DNA of 64,000 bases from Sergeia podlipaevii (lineage: Eukaryota; Euglenozoa; Kinetoplastea; Trypanosomatida; Trypanosomatidae): the NCBI GenBank assembly GCA_030849805.1, contig JASANZ010002252.1, positions 50,522 through 114,521 on the forward strand, in the 5' to 3' direction. Below, piece by piece: positions 24,501 through 34,277 of this stretch; position 1 is the stretch's first letter; each line of letters starts with the position of its first letter. A model generated the notes under the pieces. The model did not search any database, was not told the DNA's origin, and saw only the letters and a list, made by a program, of their open reading frames with translations. A program made the translations under genes and the position numbers.

Positions 24501-27500
24501 CGCTGCGCGATCGAGATCCGTTCCGCTGGCCAGCCACGGGTATCTCTCCAGCGGCTCTAAAGTGGCTCTTGCGGCGTGCCACGGCAGCCCCAGTGAGACC
24601 TCCTGTATTTTCGTACTTCAAGCGAATCATGGATGGTGTATTGGCCCAGACATCAAAAGTAACAAGTGGGGTATAAGATTCAATCGCAGGTGGGCAGGAC
24701 CACAAAACAAGTAGGCCGTCGTCGTGCGTCGTCGCCACTGCTGGCGCGCTGCCGAGAAACATCATAGCCAAAGTGGGCCTGTCTAGGCGTACACGGTGTG
24801 GGGGGCTGCTGAGTTGCTTGATATCGTGGAAGAGCATGCAGTTATTTTCTTCGTCACAAAAGCCAACAAGTCCGAGCTCCACCCCAATAGTGAGGTTGCA
24901 CAGTGCCGAAGTTGCGACTGACATGCACACAGAGTACGGCCCCGCATCCTCCTCGCATATAAGCAGCAGCTGCCCCGTTGAACTAATACCCGCCAGCAGG
25001 CGGTGATCGGAGCAGTAGAACATGTCTGACACAAAGCCCTCCTCAACAGACCATTCACCAAGCACTTCATCCTCGCCAACCGCCGTTGTGTGAACCTCCA
25101 CCGTACCATCCATGAGGGCGATGAAGTAGCGACCACCGAGATCATCCAAGCAAAAGGCACATATCTCACGGCGCTCTGGCGGTATCATAGGGTCCAAGCA
25201 TCGGTCCACTACACGTCTGCGAAAACCGTGTTGTCCATCCCAGGTTGAAAGTCTCGTAGGTCCTTGTAAAACAAAGGCCTTCGCTCGCACATTATACAAA
25301 GCCTTATGCACCACATCCACGTCACACAGGTGGGGATCACCGCGGGCATTGTATTGTAAACAGCGGATGGTGTCCGCTATGCATGTCACGATTTCGTGTG
25401 TGCCTGGAAAGTACGCAAGGGAAATGACGGCACCAATATCACCGTTCTTTTTGGGTCGTGGCGCGCTAAATGTACCGCCGCTGCCTGCGCTCGCAGATAC
25501 CGAAGTCGTCTCTTGTGATGACCGGTTTTCCCCGTAAATGAACACTGGGTCAAGCACATCATCGATAACACCATCCGCGCGCACGCTCTGAGTACACTCC
25601 AGCAAGCGCATATCCCACACGCGCACCTCGCCTGATAAATCCACTGTGATCACCTGTGGCAAGTCAGGAGGCATGACGACATCCACAATACGGGAGTGAT
25701 GGCCAACGTGTCCACCATAACTCATAACGGAGCCCGGGGTCGAAAGCTGCGAGCGTCCGTCCCAGTACAACACCACCTTACCAAGTGTGACACCAACGAC
25801 AAGGTGGAACGCGTCACAGTACACGATTCGCGACACTGGATCTAACGATGTCCCTAGCAGAGAACGATTTCCTGTGGCGACTGCAGTGCACACAATATTA
25901 CCGTCAAAGCCAAGGGAGTACAAGTGGGTGGTGCTCATCGCGATGTCTACAACGCCGCCTTCATCATGACTGTGAAGTTCTGCAAATGTGTTGACAATTT
26001 GTAGCTGGATGCCAGCACGTGTGGACTCGGGAGCGCGAATTTCAAAAACGCTTCCGCACGTGCTACCGACGAACACGCTGGTGGAGAAGCTATCTGGGCG
26101 TGTATGCATGCACAGTACAGTGCCTTCGACCCTCACGGGCGTAAGGGGTACCGTGTTAGTGACGTGGGAAAGCATGTTACGCCATCCACGCACACATCGA
26201 TCATCGAAGGAATACGCGAGAAAGACATCAATAGCAGGCAGGTAGGTAATGAGTGAAGGCCGTGTTCCACCAAGATCAGCTTCAGACACGGTTTTGATCA
26301 GTTGCATCGTCCTCTTGCTGTAAAACGCGAGAGGTGTTCTTCGCGTGCAAACCGCGAAGACGCTTTTGTGCGACGGGAGGCCCTCCATCGTGCGTATGAG
26401 AGACAAGTCACGTGGGAGATTTTTGTAGCGATTGCTACTTACCATAGCCAAAGGCGTCGTCTTCTTCCCAGCTTGGCTCTCTTCACCATTCTTTGCCGTT
26501 GTAGCGCTTGCATTTGCCGCTTCATTACGATCCCTGCGCTTCTTCTCCGCAAGTACCTTCCGTAGTTGAGCCTGATAGCCTGAATCTTCCTCTATTGTGC
26601 GTTGGTTGGAGCCTTTGGTGGCTTGAGTAATTTGCCCTTGGCGCTGCCGAGAAAACGTGTACGGGCGTACATCCTCCTTCAGTGCTGTGGTATTCAAGCG
26701 TGCCTCCGACACAACATAGTTGAACAACTCGCTCCACGTGATGACACCGTGGTTGTGGTGATCGATGAAGTTGAAGAGCTGTTTCAGGGGCTCCACTGTC
26801 ACAGTGCCGGCGAGCTCCTGCCGTGAGCGAAGTCGGCTCTTGCGTGCATGAAGACGGGAATGATCGCGATTGTCTTCATTGTAGAATGATGCCTCAAATA
26901 GAACCCCAGACGTGCCACTCACACCTAGGGGAGAGGGAAGTCTACACAAGGAGGCACCGCCACCGCTTTTATCAATCGTGCGTGTGGAGACCAAGGTGTG
27001 GTGGTCTATAGAAAGTTGACCGAGGGAGTGCTTTTCATTGCATCGTAGATTCTCCTTGTAGTCGCTATGAGGACCGACAGTGCCGCACGAACAAGCAGCG
27101 TCAGAAGAGTTCATGTGCACCTTCCCGTGCATCATCTCCACCGCACTATTTGCTGCTGATTCCATGCTTGAGGCAGCGGGCTCCTCAGAAACGATCGTCG
27201 TGGTACTCGGTGACACAACTGGCACCACGGGTGCCCCTCTGGTACGATGACGGTGCTGAGGCTTCTCCGGTTCCATCAAACCAGACTGACTGGAGGTGGT
27301 CAAAATGCCTGCGGCCCTCTTGGATTCATGCCCTTCATCATCCGCTGCAGTGTTCTTAACGCTACTAGCTACTTCACTTGTCACAGAAAGCTCTAATAAT
27401 GGAGAAATAGGCACTACATTCATCGAAGACCCCATATCAGCGCTCTCCCCCTTGCTTGTATCAAAGGTTGGCTTCGCAACCTGGTTGTTTTCTTCACTAC

Positions 27501-27999
27501 TAAGAGGAGCAATAGGAAATTCACACAACACTGATACTGTGTCGGTAGGCGCCTGTGTGATGCTACTCTTCCTCTCCTCCACAGCAGCTATTGTTTCTGC
27601 TGCTGTTTCGGATGATTCCGGGCTCTCAGAACGTTGAATGATAGATTTGCGAGCACGTATAATCGCGTTTAATTTCTCAGCCGCATTCCTCGAGAAGCCA
27701 GCCGGAGTACGACCACCTCCTCCTCCAACACTTGTGTGCAGCAGCATCTCAGAGAATGCGAAAGAGGAAGTTGCGGCGGCACCGCTAACAGTACCAGCAG
27801 CGCCACTACCAGCGCCGCGGCCATCTCTAGCACCTGGTGATGTCAATGACGCGTTGGCGTCCGCCATCTGGGGAAACGCAAGCATGCACGCTCGAAAAGC
27901 ATTGTAATTCATTCCATGTGGGTGCTTGAGGAATGCACTCCGAACCCGAGCCATGCGCTTTTCATCACCAAGCAGCTGCACAAGACTGATGGAAGCCAT
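21529..27999 (-). CDS. Giant EF-hand / WD40-repeat protein
   Basis: A 2156-residue protein. An EF-hand-like helix-loop-helix lies around residue 413 (loop DHHNHGVITWSE, 413-424), but two Ca2+-ligating positions are His, so Ca2+ binding is doubtful. From about residue 530 to 1380 there are many WD40-type blades, with GH/WD-like pairs such as SGEVRVWDMRLLE and ISSGEDRTVVLLNAEGE. The last 780 residues are Ser/Thr/Pro-rich and disordered, ending in a basic tail. EF-hand followed by WD repeats is the arrangement of WDR49/WDR64/EFCAB8-type proteins, several of which are axonemal; a flagellar role here is inference. The start MASISLVQLLGD was preferred because an AG at 28011-28012 falls between it and the upstream in-frame ATG at 28066-28068. 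Confidence 0.88.
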   Translation of the reverse strand: MASISLVQLLGDEKRMARVRSAFLKHPHGMNYNAFRACMLAFPQMADANASLTSPGARDGRGAGSGAAGTVSGAAATSSFAFSEMLLHTSVGGGGGRTPAGFSRNAAEKLNAIIRARKSIIQRSESPESSETAAETIAAVEERKSSITQAPTDTVSVLCEFPIAPLSSEENNQVAKPTFDTSKGESADMGSSMNVVPISPLLELSVTSEVASSVKNTAADDEGHESKRAAGILTTSSQSGLMEPEKPQHRHRTRGAPVVPVVSPSTTTIVSEEPAASSMESAANSAVEMMHGKVHMNSSDAACSCGTVGPHSDYKENLRCNEKHSLGQLSIDHHTLVSTRTIDKSGGGASLCRLPSPLGVSGTSGVLFEASFYNEDNRDHSRLHARKSRLRSRQELAGTVTVEPLKQLFNFIDHHNHGVITWSELFNYVVSEARLNTTALKEDVRPYTFSRQRQGQITQATKGSNQRTIEEDSGYQAQLRKVLAEKKRRDRNEAANASATTAKNGEESQAGKKTTPLAMVSSNRYKNLPRDLSLIRTMEGLPSHKSVFAVCTRRTPLAFYSKRTMQLIKTVSEADLGGTRPSLITYLPAIDVFLAYSFDDRCVRGWRNMLSHVTNTVPLTPVRVEGTVLCMHTRPDSFSTSVFVGSTCGSVFEIRAPESTRAGIQLQIVNTFAELHSHDEGGVVDIAMSTTHLYSLGFDGNIVCTAVATGNRSLLGTSLDPVSRIVYCDAFHLVVGVTLGKVVLYWDGRSQLSTPGSVMSYGGHVGHHSRIVDVVMPPDLPQVITVDLSGEVRVWDMRLLECTQSVRADGVIDDVLDPVFIYGENRSSQETTSVSASAGSGGTFSAPRPKKNGDIGAVISLAYFPGTHEIVTCIADTIRCLQYNARGDPHLCDVDVVHKALYNVRAKAFVLQGPTRLSTWDGQHGFRRRVVDRCLDPMIPPERREICAFCLDDLGGRYFIALMDGTVEVHTTAVGEDEVLGEWSVEEGFVSDMFYCSDHRLLAGISSTGQLLLICEEDAGPYSVCMSVATSALCNLTIGVELGLVGFCDEENNCMLFHDIKQLSSPPHRVRLDRPTLAMMFLGSAPAVATTHDDGLLVLWSCPPAIESYTPLVTFDVWANTPSMIRLKYENTGGLTGAAVARRKSHFRAAGEIPVAGQRNGSRSRSALFATASPRCSAAWMDAVISARMSVAGDAPPKCLALRILKLLEEGTDASAASRAQTGTPNTPRHNHGPGRFSTMARLQGRRKMTTTSLAAERDAVALAFDNASHRLFLGDSTGEVRVYSLCSVLQAFALEKCAFEARRVFHLRKPSWKEMKRGAAVPTLLRITRVHKEHRGILFMQWSASANVLISSGEDRTVVLLNAEGEILNWLSMSRLPPPCSTTGDTDDRLGHQRPSDDELLPFVLPPPSVVMESRPAYAQQGFHSEDSLSDRLYCQHMSSLFNNPATSRPASPLDTSSHVVSFYTGKGKRGSNGWQGNNNKDAKRAASKFSARCDTPLGTTNGGANDELGRTRRGVSWMNDNKDMLTDSTSSGGDGDSKRSPSNSGFLGSLQREPSAPFTSDCDYVDSKRAIYVGPPDGVAHKSASCSTTSSNNTTKLGSFLPNNEAERKESYSSARGKDGINVFIDKPKGSSTTSEDLSGSTEGHAVGSDSPSPSYNVGPAGARSGAGIVKPYYIEMLAQRRQQQLLTVPTFNPNEDEQDSGMLGAVNGDVGSGDRQTDIIRGAERHELTMSELLPSTSLVSPRSKLTRKGTMTCIQEATGSARHGEAPSWIFTALNPFHSKPKPATVVATLQKTDSQETTITSESVPMPSIVDGGITRPAAQTTTAEKSISSAGIFLSPPGETEDGEEGMQSTRNSSSCDDGGGGGNVKNEYEGRDASIGHAFAGADAAPDLSSATMHVMLSLPTLTGSAQGHTSVTGLLPSVLQGEDNCKLATASATVTTRRLPDLPLTTTASTTARAAPIAMDEKPMLQAPLRPCKRAKPKPIIPPAPAALAYTGKLVVEELHQENLPLAVITRSVEKPPSHGKKEYSLPVVSSRAPPPVAPSTARVAPRRTGAAPCAATSRAFTMNRASSKKESLATVGGGAAAAGTAVLPSVRTRRESYLSLVVREYREELQRCLVGVGASERRRQLTQGRTRQDDAVSKELEKAAAFR

Positions 28000-28735
28000 A
28001 AAATATGCACCTATAACGTGTTTTTTTGTATTCTTAAAACAAAAGGAAGTAATAAAAAAAATGCGCACGCTTGTGCACCAGTACCAATATGATCAGATGT
28101 GAGTGAGAAGTACGCAGCAAGCGAGTGAAGAGTAAGACAATTATTCCTTTCTGTATATATTCCACCTCTGGCGCCACGCAGTGATACTGTATGCTTTCTC
28201 ACTCCAAGTACAAACAAAACAACAGCACAAAAACCACTTTCAAGCCTTGCTTCTCACCTTTCTGGTATGTGGTTTTTCTGTTTTTTTTTTATATATAGAA
28301 AAATAGGAGTGGGGAAAAAGCAAACACAAAAAAATTCATCATAAAACAAAATAGATATAGAGTTACATCATCAGAAAGAACAAAAGGCTTGCTCAGCAAG
28401 TCTAGCAGCAGTAAACAGCGTCACGTTGTATAGCTTTGCTCAAGGTATGTAAAAATACAAAAGATCGAAATACAACCAAGTAATCGTATTTGCTATAAAC
28501 ATAAAGTTCAACTGGCTGTATGTAGATAAACATTCAGCCGCTTCAACCACCAGACAAAAATGCACAAGAAAAAAAAAGAAGTGTAGAAAGAGAGAAAAAA
28601 AAAGAAAAAAAAGGACAATAAACACACACAAAACGCTATCTTCTAAACCACCTACTGTGCACTCCACTTCTTCGTCCCTCTGTGCATGAATAATAATAAG
28701 AAGTCCCCCACCTTTTTCCTCTCTTCTTTTCTTTC
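28000..28735. other. Intergenic region between the WD40 and LC8-like genes
   Basis: A 740-base AT-rich spacer. The WD40 gene's probable acceptor (AG 28011-28012, pyrimidine-rich upstream to about 28050) is at the left edge. A (TA) run occurs near 28290-28297. Nothing else supported. Confidence 0.6.
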
Positions 28736-29203
28736 TTAGCTGCCATGGCGCCACAAAACTACATCTGCCCCTTCAAGTTGAAAGTGGCAAAATGATAGCC
28801 GCTTGTGTGTAACGTAGGTGGCAAAGTCACGTCCGTACACAACGTGCCAGCTACCCCCCAGCTGCTTACCCACCTCATGCTTAATCTCCTGCGCAATATC
28901 ACACATCGCCGTCCGTTCGACGTCACGTTCTAATTCGCGCCGAGCGCCGTCCTCCTTTCTCCACGTAGTACGTGTAGGCACTAACACAAAGTTGTTATAC
29001 GCACGCACTGCAATGTCCATAATGACCTGCAACTCCCGATCAGGGATGTCCACGTAGAGAGGCACCTTGGTCAGTTGCAGTGCGTGAGCCTCAAGATCCT
29101 CCTCTTGGTTTCCCTCACCGCTCACTACAGAAGTGGCGTACTCGTCATGAGGTAGATCTGCTCGCGACGTCCGCCCAAGGCTTACGTCCTCTTCTCTACT
29201 CAT
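28736..29203 (-). CDS. LC8-like dynein light chain with N-terminal extension
   Basis: A 155-residue protein whose last 95 or so residues match the DYNLL/LC8 fold: an IMDIAVRAYNNF helix, a DIAQEIKHEVGKQLGGSWHV segment, then GRDFATYVTHKR and a final beta strand near VVLWRHG. LC8 is a dimeric hub that binds dynein intermediate chains and many other partners. This copy is divergent: canonical LC8 is about 89 residues, while this one has a 55-60-residue acidic N-terminal extension and an insertion of about 15 residues between the two helices. It is probably one of the several LC8-like paralogues kinetoplastids carry, not the conserved DYNLL1 orthologue. An axonemal or intraflagellar role is possible but inferred. 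Confidence 0.85.
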   Translation of the reverse strand: MSREEDVSLGRTSRADLPHDEYATSVVSGEGNQEEDLEAHALQLTKVPLYVDIPDRELQVIMDIAVRAYNNFVLVPTRTTWRKEDGARRELERDVERTAMCDIAQEIKHEVGKQLGGSWHVVYGRDFATYVTHKRLSFCHFQLEGADVVLWRHGS

Positions 29204-29901
29204 TGCAAGAAGCGGGTGCTGGAAATGTTTGAAAAAATAAATAAATCTAGAAACAATAAACCACTATGGATATAAGTGTGCTTGCAAACTGTGTGTGTGT
29301 GTGTGTGTGTAGATGTGCAAGGGCTAGAATACACAATACCATCGTAAGTAAAGATGGAAAACGGAGAGAAAGAGAAAGAGAGAGAAACAGTAAACATTTG
29401 CAGATGCTGGAGGATACAAAAAAAAAGCAATCGTGCCTAACTAGCAATAACCACCACGGCGCAAAGGATACGATGCAACCGCCAGTAAGACATAAATATG
29501 GCTTGCTAAGCAATCAATTCTTCTATTCACTTTTTTTCTTTTTTTAAGTGTGCATATGCACGATATGGAATAAACGTATCAATAGGAAAGAAACTGTGAT
29601 GAGCAACCTCCTACAACCAATAACACAAAGGTTGCCCTAAAGTTGACAACAATAGTAATAAGAAGAAGATGGTGTGATAAATATATATTGAAAAGGGGAA
29701 GAAAAAGATATATATATATATATATAGGACTAAAGGGAAGCTGAGACAACAAAAAACGAAATGAAAAAAAAATCTAGTACCACATTAGGTACGTAAGTGT
29801 GCACACACACTTACAAAAAAAAAAACGGTCAAATGACAAAAAAAAAAATGAGAAAAAAATGAGGAAAAAAATGAGATAAAATAAAAGGGTTAACCGTTTC
29901 T
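29204..29901. other. Intergenic region with GT and AT microsatellites
   Basis: A 700-base spacer with (GT)10 at 29291-29310, a purine (GA)-rich stretch at about 29354-29392, an (AT) run near 29709-29726 and several A runs next to the stop of the following gene. The GA stretch is pyrimidine on the coding strand and may serve as the LC8-like gene's splice tract. No gene seen. Confidence 0.6.
29291..29310. repeat. (GT)10 microsatellite
   Basis: Uninterrupted GT dinucleotide tract on the plus strand, about 90 bases upstream of the LC8-like gene ATG. Confidence 0.95.
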
Positions 29902-31833
29902 TTACCCAAAGCGGTCATCAGCTGTACGACTTGCAACGCGCACACTTGCACTTAGACGCTGAACAACGGTAACTGACGTTCTATTGCCATTGGTGTTATC
30001 CGCGCTGCGGACGATGGTGCGAACCACTAGGGGCGAAATTTGCGTCATGGCTTGGCGTTGTCTCCGCAACCGAGTGGCCCACGTAGGACCCGCGATCGTT
30101 TCCACAGCGGCACTGTCTTCCAGCAGCGGGGACACTTCTGTGACAACGATGGGAGCTCTGTGACCGCGCGGCCGACCAGAGGTGAGCTTAACGCGACGAA
30201 ACTGCACTTCTAGCGCATAGAAGCACTGTCCTAGCATCTCTCGAGTCCTTAACGTTTCCCTTTCGCCCCATGCATTAGCGACATCACTACCTCGCGCTTT
30301 CCTATTGCGCAGGTGCTCCCTGGCAGTAGCGCAAAGAGCAGAATAACTGGGGCGAGGGTTGTTCGACTGGCATGGACACTGTCGCCGTCGTGAAACGCCA
30401 GCTGGTGTGCGGCTTGTGACATCAACGCGGAGTGGACGAAACAAGCTATGATTTGCTTTGGCCATTGAGCGCGCCGCCACGGTGGCTACGCGTTGTGTCC
30501 ACGCATTTTCACCCTGAGCCGCTGTTGTTGCGGTTGCGATTACCTGTGAGCCTAGCGGAGCTTGTAAGTGACGGTGGAGGTGAGCTGTGGTTTGGGACTC
30601 TGCTCCCAGTGCGCTGAAAACGTGTCGTGTGGTCTGCGGATGCTGCTGCGAGCCTTGCATGTTCTGAGAGGACTGAGGGCTACTCGGAGGAGACCACAGA
30701 ATAACACTGTTCAGTCCACCGCTAGACGATGGTGATGTACTTGGAAGCGCATTCCACATCTCGTTCCATGATTCTGTTACCGGTCGGTAGAAAGAGAACG
30801 CATTGCCCGCTTCATAGTGGCTGAAATGTATTCCATGTGGCTCTGGGTGGCGGGTTGGCTGCTGCGATTGTTGTATATTGCGGCGACGGCCACCACCATT
30901 GTCACTAAAGGTAGGTGGCGGCACAAAGAAAGAAAAAGGTTGTTGATTGGCACCTGCGAGTGCACTCACTTCCTCGTAACGACTGTGATAGTCAGTTTGG
31001 TGTGATGATGGTACTGCAGCAAACATGTTGTTGGCAATGTTGTGTGGGGGCAGCGTACGGAAGGAAAGAGGTTGCGCAGAACTTGTCAAGGGCAACTCGG
31101 GGGGTCCACGTCGAGAGTAGCGCGTCTCCACAGAAAAAGATGGAGCTGAAGGATGACGATGATAATCGCTAGTCATCGCTGCGAATGTGTCGGGTCCGGC
31201 TTCACGAGTCATCGGCCGCATGCTGGCGTCGTTCGATAAGAACGACCCAGCTGTCATCTCCCGTACTGCAGGCTGCATCAACTGCTGACTGCTCGAACTC
31301 TGCGATATAGGAACGGTCCACTTTCCCTCCTCTATATAGCGCTGCGACATGTCCCGAGACGTTTCAATCGCGGTCAGGAAAGATGGACTGGTCCAAAGAG
31401 GTATTGATGTGTACGCGTCAGACGACAGAATCGGTGGCGGCTGTGAATCAGAAAACGCTATATGTCTCCACTGCGTGACCGCCGACCCGTAAACCGAAAG
31501 CAAGGAGGGGTCTGCCGTGTTCAATACGACTGGTTCTACTGGAGGATACATTGGAAATTGCCCCGTAGGCATCGCTGTTCCTCCACCTATATGCTCTGCT
31601 GCCATTGGTGTCTGTATAGCAAACGGCATCGACGGTTGCAATGGCAAGAAAGGATGGTAACCATCATACTGGTTAGTTGACCTCGTCCTACGCCCCGGCA
31701 AACCATAATGTTCATCATTGGGACCATAAAAACCAGGACGTCCCTGTTCGCTTCTTGCCTCTCTAAGTGATGGTGTCCTTGCTGGGTGTTGATTAGGGTA
31801 GGGGTTTCTATTATATTGTGAGGAGGGAAACAT
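29902..31833 (-). CDS. Hypothetical Pro/Ser/Gln-rich protein
   Basis: This 643-residue protein is not recognised. The first 430 or so residues are rich in Pro, Ser, Gln, Asn and His with no repeats or membrane spans, and are probably disordered. The last 200 residues are more ordered and strongly basic, with a CPC pair near residue 495 and Arg-rich segments (SRRRQ, HLRNRKARGS, RLRRQRQ) that could bind nucleic acid or serve as nuclear signals. There are too few Cys/His in register for a zinc finger. The open frame is clean and its composition matches coding neighbours, so it is a real gene, but no function can be given. Confidence 0.75.
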   Translation of the reverse strand: MFPSSQYNRNPYPNQHPARTPSLREARSEQGRPGFYGPNDEHYGLPGRRTRSTNQYDGYHPFLPLQPSMPFAIQTPMAAEHIGGGTAMPTGQFPMYPPVEPVVLNTADPSLLSVYGSAVTQWRHIAFSDSQPPPILSSDAYTSIPLWTSPSFLTAIETSRDMSQRYIEEGKWTVPISQSSSSQQLMQPAVREMTAGSFLSNDASMRPMTREAGPDTFAAMTSDYHRHPSAPSFSVETRYSRRGPPELPLTSSAQPLSFRTLPPHNIANNMFAAVPSSHQTDYHSRYEEVSALAGANQQPFSFFVPPPTFSDNGGGRRRNIQQSQQPTRHPEPHGIHFSHYEAGNAFSFYRPVTESWNEMWNALPSTSPSSSGGLNSVILWSPPSSPQSSQNMQGSQQHPQTTRHVFSALGAESQTTAHLHRHLQAPLGSQVIATATTAAQGENAWTQRVATVAARSMAKANHSLFRPLRVDVTSRTPAGVSRRRQCPCQSNNPRPSYSALCATAREHLRNRKARGSDVANAWGERETLRTREMLGQCFYALEVQFRRVKLTSGRPRGHRAPIVVTEVSPLLEDSAAVETIAGPTWATRLRRQRQAMTQISPLVVRTIVRSADNTNGNRTSVTVVQRLSASVRVASRTADDRFG

Positions 31834-32405
31834 AAGGGGGGAGGGGAAGATGTGAGAAACAATAAAAGATGTTTTGAGAAAAAAATATTTATTGATTGTG
31901 AAAAGGAAAGGAAGAGTTTCGTTTTAGTCAAACTTCTGCTTTTATAATGCTGAGGTCTCCTGAAAGAAAAAGAGAAAATAAATGAAAAGGGTCAAGTTGT
32001 TTCTAATCCTTTTGCTCGCTTCGATGGTGCCTTTTTTCTTATCTAATCTTTGTTTTCCTTGTCTTGAGTTATGTGTTGCGTATCAAGTAAAAAATAATAA
32101 TAAAGCGAAATGCAGAAGTAGTACCATTAGCAATGAAAAAGTAATGGCGATGATGATGCTATCTAACCTCCCTAAAGGGAAAAGATAGTGAAGTATCAAT
32201 TCATGAGAATAAAAATATTCTATTATGAGAAGGGAAGGACCTTTTTTTTTTTCCTATGTCTTCGGCTCCTTTACAAAGAAAAGAAAGCAACGTAAAGAGA
32301 CAATTAGACATGTAATATGTGCTCGCGCAAAACAATCTGCTGCTTCTAGTAGCAAAAATATAAATTTGATAGACTTTCCCACTGAGATGTCTCCTTACAC
32401 ACGCA
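31834..32405. other. Intergenic region
   Basis: A 570-base spacer. A G-rich run just upstream of the ATG at 31833 (about 31836-31850) is a pyrimidine tract on the coding strand. A 68-codon plus-strand open frame at 31982-32188 starts with a hydrophobic segment but is antisense to the transcription unit and probably chance. Confidence 0.55.
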
Positions 32406-33719
32406 CTACTTGAGCATCTCCACACAATGGCCAAGTCCCGCGACGAAGCCAACCTCCTTCTCGTCATAGTTCACACACCGCAGCCCAGACCTAGCAAAAT
32501 CAATGAGTTTCACACTCATTCCTTTGCTCCCATTCATGCCGTCCTCTGCGGCATCATAGACAAACAAGAAACTAGTAGACACAAAGGCCATGTGCCGCAG
32601 TAGATATTGCCCCTCGGCACTATGGGTAAAAAATCTGTACAAATCTTGTATTGCAAGATGAGCCTGACGCTTTCTCATTCGATCCCCCTCTACAGCATCT
32701 AAAACAACAGTACCAGCCGTATTGACAACAGATAATGGGCGTAGCAAGACCTGGCCACTGTTATTTCTTTTATCGGTCGATGTAAGACTCTCGGTGCGAT
32801 CACGTTTACAAAAACTCAGAAAGCCGCGTGTTGAGAAGAACTGACCCATGCAGGCGCGCAACTGCTCCGTCGTACGCTGTGCATACCCCACCTGCTTCAC
32901 AGTCGTTTCCTTCACCGCAGCCTCCGCCCGTGCTTTCGAGATGTCAATTGTAGTCTCAGCACTCGTGACATACCTTCGCATACCAACCAGGCGGAGGCCA
33001 ATCTGCCGCGACAGCGGTGCCGTCCCTTCCTTCGCAAAGATGCGAAATAGCTTTTCTTTCGTTGTCAAGGGGGAGTAGCGAATGAAGCCTACCTTCACAT
33101 CCATCACGCATGGCTGCCGCATACCACATGTTTCGTCTGCAAGTCCAACGCCCCATGCGTTTTTGGCATCAAACACGTCACGCAGCCCGTGAAGGCCGTC
33201 CAGTTCAGAAAAAAGTTCAGAAAAAAGCGCACGTACGACAGCGGACACGCCAACATGAGATAACTCAAGCCACCCAGTAATGACGGGCGAGTTGCACTCT
33301 TGTAAGCTGCTGATGGCACTACGCAAGGGCTCTGTGGCTGGGGTGAAACCAGCTGGAAACCGCAAGGCGGTAAACGTTGGAGTGAAAGCAGCCAAATAAC
33401 CAACAGCTCGTAGAAACAGATCTGCTCGCAACTTGCTGGTAGCATAGTCATCTTCTGATGAGGCAGCAGACACGTCTTTTCTTACATTCCCTTCATCTTT
33501 AACGACTCTGCATTCAACTTGCTCACTTTGATGTTCACACGTGTGCATGGCAGCGTACCATAATACTTCCCATCCGGTGGTGTCCTTGCGGATGGTTGTG
33601 CGTCCATCGCTGGTGCAGTCCCCGTACGAGATGGTGTCGGTATGACCTCCTATAGCGTCAAATGAAAGCCCACAAAGGTCGCTACTAGAACTGCGACTTG
33701 AGCAGGCACGATTCATCAA
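32406..33719 (-). CDS. IPMK: Inositol polyphosphate (multi)kinase
   Basis: A 437-residue member of the inositol polyphosphate kinase (IPK) family, which phosphorylates inositol phosphates such as Ins(1,4,5)P3 and products. The family signature PxxxDxKxG is present as PCVMDVKVG at 203-211. The SSLLxxYD-type motif appears as STSFLFVYD (381-389) and the metal-binding DFAR of the catalytic end is at 407-410. An N-terminal GGHTD block is typical of the family. A KDTTGWEVLWY segment near residues 45-55 matches its first strand-helix region. Size and the absence of long extensions favour an IPMK-type enzyme over the larger IP6K-type, but substrate specificity cannot be read from sequence. In kinetoplastids inositol phosphate enzymes contribute to phosphate homeostasis and gene silencing. 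Confidence 0.88.
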   Translation of the reverse strand: MMNRACSSRSSSSDLCGLSFDAIGGHTDTISYGDCTSDGRTTIRKDTTGWEVLWYAAMHTCEHQSEQVECRVVKDEGNVRKDVSAASSEDDYATSKLRADLFLRAVGYLAAFTPTFTALRFPAGFTPATEPLRSAISSLQECNSPVITGWLELSHVGVSAVVRALFSELFSELDGLHGLRDVFDAKNAWGVGLADETCGMRQPCVMDVKVGFIRYSPLTTKEKLFRIFAKEGTAPLSRQIGLRLVGMRRYVTSAETTIDISKARAEAAVKETTVKQVGYAQRTTEQLRACMGQFFSTRGFLSFCKRDRTESLTSTDKRNNSGQVLLRPLSVVNTAGTVVLDAVEGDRMRKRQAHLAIQDLYRFFTHSAEGQYLLRHMAFVSTSFLFVYDAAEDGMNGSKGMSVKLIDFARSGLRCVNYDEKEVGFVAGLGHCVEMLK

Positions 33720-34277
33720 CTACTCGCAACCGTGCTGTTTTGCTCGCCCTCAGTAGCGCTCACAGCTAAATCAAAACAAAGAAAAAATTGAAGACTTCTT
33801 ACGCCCGTTGAAAATGCACTAATTTTTATTGCCTCTAATTTGTTTATTCACCTGCTAAGAGGTAGACTTTTTGAGTAAAAAGCCTATCAAAAGAATTTTT
33901 TTTCAAATGGAAAAGAACAAAGGACCTAGAAAAGGAATTACTGTACTTCAAGTACTTTTAAGCGCAAGGACTAACTCACCAAAATGATAGTGAGAGCCCT
34001 AACAAATATATAATACAGCAAACAATTGAAAGAAAAAAAAAGGAGGAGAAAAGAAGAAATGGCTTGGGTAGTGCAAAGTACCGACTAAAAAATGGCTTCG
34101 TTGAAATGCAAGTAAAGAGCAAAAAAAAAAAAATGGTAACTCATCCGCTAAGAAACCAGCAAACTCAGTACCTCATATATATCTTCCTTTCTTTTTCTTT
34201 TTATTATTAATAGCAGCACACTTGATCTTCTTTGTTCCTTCCCCTCTCCCCACTCATCGTAAAAAAAAAACCCCACA
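33720..34277. other. Intergenic region
   Basis: A 560-base AT-rich spacer with A runs near 33895, 34034 and 34120-34132 and a T-rich stretch near 34190-34205. No gene or RNA feature seen. Confidence 0.6.

Noticed and set aside
31982..32188. 68-codon plus-strand frame with a signal-peptide-like start
   Set aside because: It is antisense to the transcription unit and short. The hydrophobic start is of the T-rich kind expected by chance in these spacers.
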